Shown here piece by piece: positions 1 through 5,803 of a stretch of 6,056 nt of DNA. The position numbers and the translations under genes were made by a program. The DNA comes from Flavobacteriaceae bacterium (GTDB taxonomy: Bacteria; Bacteroidota; Bacteroidia; Flavobacteriales; Flavobacteriaceae), in assembly GCA_947482805.1 (NCBI GenBank), contig CANKLK010000125.1, positions 1 through 6,056 on the forward strand. The letters are read 5' to 3'. Each line of letters begins with the position of its first letter. The first letter of the stretch is position 1. The notes beneath the pieces were generated by a model. It was not told where the DNA came from. It saw nothing but the letters and a program-made list of their open reading frames with translations, and did no database searches.

Positions 1-824
1 ACGATTCAAACCGCTTACTTGGTGTATTGTCGCTTAAGCGTCTTCTTTTTTCAAATGTAAAAACAAAAATTGCTGATTTATATCAGTCCAAAAACATCAT
101 TTCTGTTAATACCTCAGATTCTGCAGAAGAAGTAGCAGCTGTTATGGAGAAATACGACTTAGTTTCTGTTCCTGTTGTTGATTATCAAAATAAATTGGTG
201 GGAAGAATTACTCTTGATGACATCGTAGATTTTATAAAAGAAGAGGCAGATAAAGATTTCCAATTAGCAACAGGTATTACAGAGCCAATTGAGCGTGATG
301 CAAGTATTTGGAGAGTTGCTCGGGCAAGATTGCCTTGGTTAATAATTGGTTTATTGGGAGGGACTTTAGGAGCGAAAGTAATTTCTGGCTTTGAGGGAAG
401 TATTACACAAATCCCGGCGCTTGCTTTTTTTATTCCCTTAATTACTGCCATGGGCGGAAATGTTGGCGTTCAATCTTCGGCAATTGTTGTTCAATCATTA
501 GCTCGCGGCACAAAAGATTTCGGAAATATCTTTCATAAACTTTTACGCGAAGCTGCAGTGGGATTGTTTAATGGTGTGTTATTGGCGAGCATCATTTTTG
601 TTATAGCTTATTTCTTTGGTAATGCCCAACTTGGATTTGTAGTAAGTATCTCTTTATTTACTGTAATTATTTTTGCTGCAGTTATTGGAACCCTAATTCC
701 TTTGGTACTCAATCATTATAAGATTGACCCAGCTCTTGCAACTGGACCATTTATTACGACTTTAAATGATGTAACTGGCCTTTTCATTTATTTTACAATA
801 GGGATGTTACTTTACGGGCTATAA
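1..824 (+). CDS. mgtE: MgtE-family magnesium channel, C-terminal part (5' end outside window)
   Basis: This encodes an inner-membrane Mg2+ channel/transporter that is gated by cytosolic Mg2+ in characterised family members. The frame is open to the left edge (from base 3), so the gene starts upstream. About 273 residues are visible of the usual ~450; the N domain and most of the first CBS domain are missing. Visible in order: the end of CBS1 (LLGVLSLKRLL, about nt 15-47), a second CBS domain (about nt 69-237), a connecting helix, then the transmembrane domain with about five helices from nt 325 onward. Family signatures are GGNVGVQSS (nt 453-479) and DPALATGPF followed by NDVTGL (nt 726-782). 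The Asp of NDVTG (nt 768-770) matches the pore Asp thought to bind Mg2+ in the Thermus MgtE. It ends 46 nt before the tRNA gene with no evident terminator. The TTG at 27 is internal and is not a start. Confidence 0.95.
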   Translation, partial: DSNRLLGVLSLKRLLFSNVKTKIADLYQSKNIISVNTSDSAEEVAAVMEKYDLVSVPVVDYQNKLVGRITLDDIVDFIKEEADKDFQLATGITEPIERDASIWRVARARLPWLIIGLLGGTLGAKVISGFEGSITQIPALAFFIPLITAMGGNVGVQSSAIVVQSLARGTKDFGNIFHKLLREAAVGLFNGVLLASIIFVIAYFFGNAQLGFVVSISLFTVIIFAAVIGTLIPLVLNHYKIDPALATGPFITTLNDVTGLFIYFTIGMLLYGL

Positions 825-848
825 ATTTCGGTATCATTCTAAATTGCT

Positions 849-856
849 TATTTTTG
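849..856 (+). promoter_or_regulatory. Putative Bacteroidota -7 box for tRNA-Ser
   Basis: TATTTTTG matches the Bacteroidota sigma-ABfr -7 consensus TAnnTTTG exactly and lies 14 nt before the mature 5' end of the tRNA. Transcription would therefore start a few bases before position 871. The -33 side is weak: only TTCG at 827-830, with an 18-nt spacer, is near the right place. The box was found by eye in AT-rich DNA, where chance matches are possible. Confidence 0.5.
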
Positions 857-870
857 CAAACTTAAATTTC

Positions 871-955
871 GGAGAGGTGGCAGAGCGGTTGAACGCGCAC
901 GCTTGGAAAGCGTGTTTACGGTAACGTAACGGGGGTTCGAATCCCCCTCTCTCCG
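871..955 (+). tRNA. tRNA-Ser, anticodon GGA
   Basis: This is an 85-nt class II tRNA with all arms present. The acceptor stem is 871-877 with 948-954; the last pair, 877-948, is a G-U wobble. The anticodon stem CACGC (898-902) pairs with GCGTG (910-914) around the loop TTGGAAA, giving anticodon GGA at 905-907, which reads UCC and UCU serine codons. The long variable arm (916-920 with 925-929) forms 5 bp around a GTAA loop, as expected for tRNA-Ser. The T arm GGGGG/CCCCC (931-935 with 943-947) encloses the loop TTCGAAT. The discriminator is G955, as in serine tRNAs. The bases that follow are CAATA, so the 3' CCA is not encoded and must be added by the CCA-adding enzyme, as is common in Bacteroidota. 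Confidence 0.97.
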
Positions 956-964
956 CAATAAAAT

Positions 965-1053
965 GAAGGAAGTTGGGATGAGAACCCAGGGTTCGAGCCG
1001 AAGACCATCGAAAACTGAGGACAGGAAGTTGAGATAATCCCCCTCATCCGCAA
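965..1053 (+). repeat. GC-rich, tRNA-derived sequence with partial copy of tRNA-Ser 3' end
   Basis: This stretch between tRNA-Ser and the mreC promoter is about 52% G+C over 965-1050, far above the AT-rich DNA around it. Its end (1036-1053) reads AATCCCCCTC-A-TCCGCAA. The tRNA-Ser 3' end and its flank (940-958) read AATCCCCCTC-TC-TCCGCAA, so the two match apart from one short indel. A second T-arm-like string, GGGTTCGAGCC, lies at 989-999. AGGAAGTTG occurs twice, at 967-975 and 1023-1031. GGATGAG (976-982) can pair with CTCATCC (1043-1049) like an acceptor stem. No open frame of note, no proper anticodon arm and no intact T arm is visible. It may be a scar of integration or recombination at the tRNA, a decayed tRNA copy, or a dispersed intergenic repeat; the sequence alone does not decide. 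Confidence 0.55.
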
Positions 1054-1081
1054 TTTGTTAATATTATTATAGTATAAATTG

Positions 1082-1111
1082 TTGTTTTAATTTGATCGTT
1101 TTCTATCTTTG
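1082..1111 (+). promoter_or_regulatory. Putative Bacteroidota promoter of the mreCD-mrdA-rodA operon
   Basis: A -33-like TTG (1082-1084; another TTG is at 1079-1081) is separated by 19 nt from TATCTTTG (1104-1111), an exact match to the TAnnTTTG -7 consensus of Bacteroidota. Spacing and sequence both fit the family pattern. The box ends only 3 nt before the mreC ATG at 1115. Initiation at the usual few bases downstream would give a leaderless or nearly leaderless mRNA. It is the only good promoter candidate seen ahead of the four-gene cluster. Confidence 0.65.
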
Positions 1112-1114
1112 AAC

Positions 1115-1951
1115 ATGAATAATTTAATCGCTTTTTTCAAGCGTTTTCGTGTTTTTTTATTGTTTGCACTTCTGCAAGTCTTTTCTCTTACTCTTTACAT
1201 TAATTACCTTACATTTCCAAGAAATCAATATTTAACTACAGCCTCATCTTTTACTGGAAAAATACTTGAAATAGAAAATGATTTAACAAAGCATTTTAAT
1301 TTATCTAAAAACAACCAAGCTCTTCAGGAAGAAAATATTCGCCTTAGAAGAAAGCTGAAGCAAAGTCTCTATCAAGTTGAAGGTAAATATTTGAAGGTGG
1401 ACGATACATTATTTAAACAACAATATACTTATTTGCCAGCAACGGTTATTAATTCTTCGGTTAGCAAAAGGAATAATTATTTTACATTGAATGTTGGTCG
1501 AAAACAAGGAGTATACAAAGGACTAGGAGTTTTTTCTGACAAAGGTGTGGTTGGAATTATTCATAATTCTGGTGAACATTATTCAGTTGTTAAAACAGTC
1601 CTTACTAAAGATATTAATATAGATGTTTCTATTGATCCAAAAGGATTATTTGGTTTACTAAAATGGAATGGGGTTGATCCGAAACGAGGTTCAATTTATG
1701 GAATTTCAAATGATTTAAGTATCAAGAAACGCTCAAAAGTGATAACCAAAGGTGGTTCAGGAATTTTCCCGCGGGGCTTACTTATTGGTTCTGTAGAACA
1801 AATTAAACCAATTGCTGGTGAGCCTCAATGGGAAGTAATTGTAAAATTTTCAGAGAATTTCAGCACACTACAGAGGGTTTATGTGGTAAAAAATCTTCTT
1901 ATGAAGGAGCAAAAGAAAATAGAAAATCAAGTTCCTAATAATGAAGAATAA
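1115..1951 (+). CDS. mreC: Rod shape-determining protein MreC
   Basis: MreC is a bitopic inner-membrane protein of the elongasome. Its periplasmic part self-assembles and activates the PBP2-RodA synthase. The protein has 278 residues, a usual length. Features in order: a short basic N-terminus; one transmembrane helix (about residues 12-31); a coiled-coil region (about 45-85, with QEENIRLRRKL); then the beta-rich periplasmic domain (about 105-260). The latter holds the family motifs NVGRKQGVYKGLGVFSDKGVVG (residues 126-147, seen in two parts) and GGSGIFPRGLLIGSV (213-227). A charged, Lys/Glu/Asn-rich tail ends the protein. I chose the ATG at 1115 because the next upstream candidate, TTG at 1109, is part of the -7 promoter box, and because MNNLIAFF resembles the start of Bacteroidota MreC. 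There is no Shine-Dalgarno sequence. It is the first gene of the operon; mreD follows after 12 nt. Confidence 0.96.
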   Translation: MNNLIAFFKRFRVFLLFALLQVFSLTLYINYLTFPRNQYLTTASSFTGKILEIENDLTKHFNLSKNNQALQEENIRLRRKLKQSLYQVEGKYLKVDDTLFKQQYTYLPATVINSSVSKRNNYFTLNVGRKQGVYKGLGVFSDKGVVGIIHNSGEHYSVVKTVLTKDINIDVSIDPKGLFGLLKWNGVDPKRGSIYGISNDLSIKKRSKVITKGGSGIFPRGLLIGSVEQIKPIAGEPQWEVIVKFSENFSTLQRVYVVKNLLMKEQKKIENQVPNNEE

Positions 1952-1963
1952 AATAACTAGTTA

Positions 1964-2479
1964 ATGAACACATTATTTAAAAATATAGCGCGTTTTATAC
2001 TACTAACCTTATTTCAAGTCTTAGTTTTTAATCAATTGGAATTGGGGTATGGGATTCACATTATGATTTATCCTCTTTTTATAATGTTACTTCCTTTTGA
2101 AATGGGAATTATTAGCTTATTGCCTTTAGCTTTTCTTATGGGCTTCATTGTTGACATTTTTTCAAATACATATGGATTACACGCTTCATCGTTGTTAATG
2201 ATGACTTATTTTCGACCAAGAATTTTTAAAATGTTTAGCCCAATTGACGGTTATGATCCTATCAAAGAGCCAACTTTTTTTGATATGGGAATCCGTTGGT
2301 TTTTATCTACTTTCGCTTATTTATTGCTCATCCATCATTTTTGGTATTTCTTGATTGAAATTTTTCGTTTTAGTGAAATCCTCTCTATTCTTATTAAGAC
2401 AAGCCTAAGTGTTCTGTTTTCTTTTGGTCTTTCTATTGTAATACAACAACTTCTTTATAAAAAAGTAAAACGGCAATGA
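1964..2479 (+). CDS. mreD: Rod shape-determining protein MreD
   Basis: MreD is a small integral membrane protein of the elongasome that binds MreC and influences PBP2-RodA activation. The 171-residue length is normal. It is very hydrophobic, with about five membrane segments (roughly 9-25, 33-65, 73-82 as a short or re-entrant segment, 111-134 and 139-164). The recognisable core is GFIVDIFSNTYGLHASS (residues 60-76) followed by YFRPRIF (82-88). The loop with GYDPIKEPTFFDMGIRWFL (96-114) resembles the middle loop of Bacteroidota MreD proteins. It starts 12 nt after mreC without a Shine-Dalgarno sequence. Its TGA stop overlaps the ATG of mrdA (ATGA at 2476-2479), which suggests coupled translation. 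Assignment rests on these motifs plus its place between mreC and mrdA. Confidence 0.92.
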   Translation: MNTLFKNIARFILLTLFQVLVFNQLELGYGIHIMIYPLFIMLLPFEMGIISLLPLAFLMGFIVDIFSNTYGLHASSLLMMTYFRPRIFKMFSPIDGYDPIKEPTFFDMGIRWFLSTFAYLLLIHHFWYFLIEIFRFSEILSILIKTSLSVLFSFGLSIVIQQLLYKKVKRQ

Positions 2480-4335
2480 ATTTTGATGCGCGTAGATATG
2501 TTCTAGTTATATTTATTTTATTAGTTGGTATATTTTATTCAATCCGGCTTTTTTATATGCAGGTAATTGATGATCAATGGAAGTTGAGAGCACAAGATTT
2601 AGCAGAAAAAAGAAAAGAGATAGTACCTGCAAGAGCAATTATTTATGATAGGAATGGCCAAAAAATTGTTTCAAATCGTACCTTTTTTAACTTAATGATG
2701 CTTGAGGACAAGATTGAAAATTTGGATACTCTTGCTTTTGCATCTCTAATTGGTTGGCCAATCGAAAAAGTCCGAGCTAGGTTTAAAGAAATTATTTTAT
2801 ATGAAGGAGTTTATACAAATCCGAATACAGGTCAGAAGATTTTAAATTATAAAAAAAATCGCGCATATCCTTTTATTGAAGAGCTAACAATAGAAGAAGT
2901 TTCAAAAATTGCGCCCTATCTTGAAAATTTTCCAGGTTTTTTTGAAGAGGTTACAAGCATAAGATATTATCCTTCTCAAAGTGGCGCTAATATTTTAGGG
3001 TATCTCTCAGAAGTTAATCAAGATGAGGTTAATGAGGATAATTTTTACCGCCCTGGAGATAATATTGGTCGGTCAGGAATTGAACGATTTTATGAAAAGG
3101 AATTGCGCGGAAGAAAAGGAATAAAATATATAGTTACTTCAGCTCTAAATAATACTATTGAATCATATGCTGCCGGAAAGTATGATATAACAGCTAAACA
3201 AAGTCCTCCATTAAAATTAGGAATGGACATGTTAATTCAATCCTATGGAGAAACGCTTATGAAAAATAAAAAGGGCTGTATTGTTGCTATTGAGCCTTCT
3301 ACAGGCGAAATTTTATCGATGGTTTCTTCTCCTTCTTTTGACCCAAATCTATTAGTAGGAAAAAAAAACATCAAATTGAATTATCCAAAACTTGCCTTAG
3401 ATAAAAACAATCCGCTTTTTCCAAGACCATTACAAGCTGAATATCCTCCAGGATCAATCTTTAAATTAGTTCAAACTTTAATTGCTCTTCAAGAAGGAGT
3501 TATATCTCCCACATCTAGTTTTCCGTGTGATAAAAAACTCGTTGGCTGTCATGCAGGGCATCATGCTAGAAATATTCCTGAAGCAATTCAGTTTTCTTGC
3601 AATCCTTATTTCTATGTTGTAATGAAAAAAATTGTCCAACAAAACAAAAAGAAAAATAGTAATGAAGATGCAGAAATTGGACTGAATTTATGGCATAAAT
3701 ATATGTTGAGTTTTGGCTTAGGTAAAAAAAATGATATGGATGTATCTTCCCAAAGACCAGGCGTTATTCCAAATTCATTGTATTATGACAAGTGGTACGG
3801 ACACCATAAATGGGCTTTTTCAACTATCTGCTCAAACGCAATTGGACAGGGCGAGGTAAAAATAACTCCTCTTCAGATGGCCAATATCGCTGCAATAATT
3901 GCAAATAAAGGTTGGTATTATACACCACATTTTGTAAAATCAATAGGAAATAAAGGCCCATTACCTCAATATTTGACAAGAAAAAAAACAATGGTAGGTT
4001 TTAAGTATTTTGACATAGTAATTGAAGGAATGCGAAGAGTTGTAAATGTTGCAGGAGGTACGGCAAAATCCGCAAGATTAGATAGTATAGTTATTTGCGG
4101 AAAGACAGGAACTGTTCAAAATCCGCATGGAAAGGACCATTCAGTTTTTATAGCTTTTGCCCCCATTGATAACCCTAAGATTGCTATTGCTGTATTTATT
4201 GAAAATGCAGGAGCTGGTGGTACTTGGGCAGCACCAATTGCAAGTCTTATGATAGAAAAATATTTAAATAAAAAAATCAAGGATATAGAAAAAGAGAAAA
4301 GAATAATTAATGCAAATTTGTCAAATTCTAAATAA
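2476..4335 (+). CDS. mrdA: Penicillin-binding protein 2, elongasome DD-transpeptidase
   Basis: This class B PBP crosslinks peptidoglycan strands in the periplasm during side-wall growth and works with RodA. The 619-residue length is typical. In order: a short cytoplasmic start; one membrane anchor (about residues 8-29); the N-terminal pedestal domain beginning at PARAIIYDRNG (51-61), with the IGRSGIERFYE motif (197-207); then the transpeptidase domain from about 265. The active site is complete: SIFK with nucleophile Ser327 and Lys330, SCN at 374-376, and KTGT at 543-546. Between the first two motifs lies a Cys/His cluster (Cys351, Cys358, His359, His362, His363, then Cys375) that could bind a metal. 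The C-terminal tail is Lys-rich. The ATG overlaps the mreD stop, and rodA follows after 9 nt. The context with mreCD and rodA separates it from the division paralogue FtsI. Confidence 0.96.
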   Translation: MNFDARRYVLVIFILLVGIFYSIRLFYMQVIDDQWKLRAQDLAEKRKEIVPARAIIYDRNGQKIVSNRTFFNLMMLEDKIENLDTLAFASLIGWPIEKVRARFKEIILYEGVYTNPNTGQKILNYKKNRAYPFIEELTIEEVSKIAPYLENFPGFFEEVTSIRYYPSQSGANILGYLSEVNQDEVNEDNFYRPGDNIGRSGIERFYEKELRGRKGIKYIVTSALNNTIESYAAGKYDITAKQSPPLKLGMDMLIQSYGETLMKNKKGCIVAIEPSTGEILSMVSSPSFDPNLLVGKKNIKLNYPKLALDKNNPLFPRPLQAEYPPGSIFKLVQTLIALQEGVISPTSSFPCDKKLVGCHAGHHARNIPEAIQFSCNPYFYVVMKKIVQQNKKKNSNEDAEIGLNLWHKYMLSFGLGKKNDMDVSSQRPGVIPNSLYYDKWYGHHKWAFSTICSNAIGQGEVKITPLQMANIAAIIANKGWYYTPHFVKSIGNKGPLPQYLTRKKTMVGFKYFDIVIEGMRRVVNVAGGTAKSARLDSIVICGKTGTVQNPHGKDHSVFIAFAPIDNPKIAIAVFIENAGAGGTWAAPIASLMIEKYLNKKIKDIEKEKRIINANLSNSK

Positions 4336-4340
4336 GAGGT
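4336..4340 (+). promoter_or_regulatory. Shine-Dalgarno-like site before rodA
   Basis: GAGGT ends 4 nt before the rodA ATG at 4345 and is directly preceded by the last base of the mrdA stop codon. It could pair with the 3' end of 16S rRNA. None of the other starts in this window has such a site, which makes this one stand out. It also supports the chosen rodA start. Confidence 0.45.
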
Positions 4341-4344
4341 TAAA

Positions 4345-5739
4345 ATGAGAAAGCAAGAAACCTTATTATCAAATTTAGATTGGCCACTTTTTTTAGTATA
4401 TATTCTTATGTTAATTCTTGGCTTGGCTACTTTATATTCTGTTGCTTATACTCCTCAAGATCCAATTTTATTTGATTTAGATAAACAATATGGAAAGCAA
4501 TGTTTATGGATTGTGATTTCTCTATTTATAGGTTTATTAGTATTTCTAATTGATACCGACATTTATAAAAAATTTGCAATACATATTTATTTATTTACCC
4601 TATTGTTGTTAATAATAGTTTTATTTATGCCTCCTATTAATGGCGCAAGAGCATGGATAGGAATTGGTTCTATGGGAATTCAACCTGCTGAATTTTCTAA
4701 AATAGCATCATCACTTCTTATGGCAAAATATATTAGTGAATTGAGTGTAAAACAGCAAACTGTTACTACTGTTTTTAAAGCAATTTCAATAATACTTGTA
4801 CCAATGGCATTAATTTTACTTCAGCCTGATGCAGGAACTTTCGTTGTTTTTACTTCATTCTTATTTGTAATGTATAGGGAGGGCCTTACTTTTGACCCTC
4901 TTATTCTTTCAGTAATTAATAAGTTTCCTGGTTTTAGGTTTAAATATACATGGGTAGGCAGTCACTTTATTCCCATATTATTAGTTGTGATATTTTTAAG
5001 TGTTTTCACTTTACTTTTAACTCAAGAAGAAACTGATTTTTATTTTTTACCTTTTAAGGTTTCCGGCTCATTGTATTTAATTTCTATTTTATTAATTTTT
5101 TCTTTAGTTGGGGTTGCATTTATTCGTCAATTTGGTAGTAAGAGGCATAGGTATAAAGTGACGCTCGTTATTTTATTGGGCTTTATTCTTGCAAGTGTTT
5201 TATCGTTTTCGGTAGATTTTGGATTTGGAAGCCTTGCACCTCATCAAAAAGACAGAATAGAATTATTTCTTGGTTTAAAAGAAGACCCCAACGGAAAAGA
5301 TTATAATAGGAATAGAGCTATGACTGCTGTTGGGTCCGGAGGATTATTAGGAAAAGGGTATAATAAAGCTTCTTTATCTAGTGTTGAAAGTAATCACGTT
5401 CCCGAAAGCGATACAGATTTCATTTTTTGCTCTTTTGCAGAAGAATGGGGGTTTATGGGAACTTTTTTATTTATCATCCTATATATTTTTATGCTAATTC
5501 GTATTATTTTTATAGCAGAACGGCAAAAATCTTCTTTTAATAGAATTTATGCCTATTGTGTAGGAATGATTTTATTTTATCATTTTGCTATAAATGTTGG
5601 AATGAGTATCGGGTTTGCGCCAGTAATTGGAATTCCATTACCATTTTTTAGTTATGGAGGATCTTCTACCATGTCATTCTCAATAATGATGTTTATTTTA
5701 CTTAAACTAGATAGCCAACGGAAATATATGTTAAGTTAA
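4345..5739 (+). CDS. rodA: Peptidoglycan glycosyltransferase RodA (SEDS family)
   Basis: RodA is a polytopic membrane protein that polymerises lipid II into glycan strands and pairs with PBP2. Family motifs: ARAWIG followed by QPAEFSKI (residues 101-120), LQPDAGT (159-165), the long periplasmic loop with GSGGLLGKGY (330-339) and VPESDTDFIF (352-361), and the C-terminal PFFSYGGSS (433-441). Asp358 in TDFIF matches the catalytic Asp of the family (Asp262 in E. coli RodA, from memory). At 464 residues it is about 90 longer than E. coli RodA. The excess lies mainly at about residues 180-300 (nt 4882-5244), which contains roughly three extra or shifted hydrophobic segments; such an expansion is common in Bacteroidota. 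RodA rather than FtsW is supported by the mreCD-mrdA context. It is the last gene of the tight cluster; the next gene starts 64 nt later. Confidence 0.95.
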   Translation: MRKQETLLSNLDWPLFLVYILMLILGLATLYSVAYTPQDPILFDLDKQYGKQCLWIVISLFIGLLVFLIDTDIYKKFAIHIYLFTLLLLIIVLFMPPINGARAWIGIGSMGIQPAEFSKIASSLLMAKYISELSVKQQTVTTVFKAISIILVPMALILLQPDAGTFVVFTSFLFVMYREGLTFDPLILSVINKFPGFRFKYTWVGSHFIPILLVVIFLSVFTLLLTQEETDFYFLPFKVSGSLYLISILLIFSLVGVAFIRQFGSKRHRYKVTLVILLGFILASVLSFSVDFGFGSLAPHQKDRIELFLGLKEDPNGKDYNRNRAMTAVGSGGLLGKGYNKASLSSVESNHVPESDTDFIFCSFAEEWGFMGTFLFIILYIFMLIRIIFIAERQKSSFNRIYAYCVGMILFYHFAINVGMSIGFAPVIGIPLPFFSYGGSSTMSFSIMMFILLKLDSQRKYMLS

Positions 5740-5803
5740 ATGTTTAATTTCGTACTGGACTTAAGATAAAATTTAGAATTTTGAAATAAATTAATAATTA
5801 AAT

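Noticed and set aside
27..29. TTG as the start codon of mgtE
   Set aside because: The frame is open upstream to base 3 and the residues before it (DSNRLLGV) belong to the first CBS domain, so the gene starts outside the window.
185..451. An 88-codon open frame on the minus strand
   Set aside because: It lies wholly within the well-supported mgtE frame on the other strand and its translation shows no family features; it is a shadow.
823..872. Direct repeat AAATTTCGG at 823-831 and 864-872
   Set aside because: It is nine bases, mostly A and T, with its second copy running into the tRNA; most likely chance, and too short to suggest a mobile-element footprint.
976..1050. A second functional tRNA gene
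   Set aside because: Only an acceptor-like pairing and T-arm-like fragments are present; there is no 5-bp anticodon stem with a 7-nt loop and no intact T arm in register.
1109..1111. TTG as the start codon of mreC
   Set aside because: These bases are the end of the TATCTTTG promoter box, so the mRNA would start after them; the ATG two codons later fits the family start.
5768..5782. AAAATT-TAG-AATTTT inverted repeat after rodA as a terminator
   Set aside because: The stem is made only of A-T pairs and is not followed by a clear T tract; such strings are expected by chance in this AT-rich gap.
5776..5783. GAATTTTG as a -7 box for the class A PBP
   Set aside because: It misses the first T of TAnnTTTG and no good -33 element sits at the right distance; it is too weak to call.
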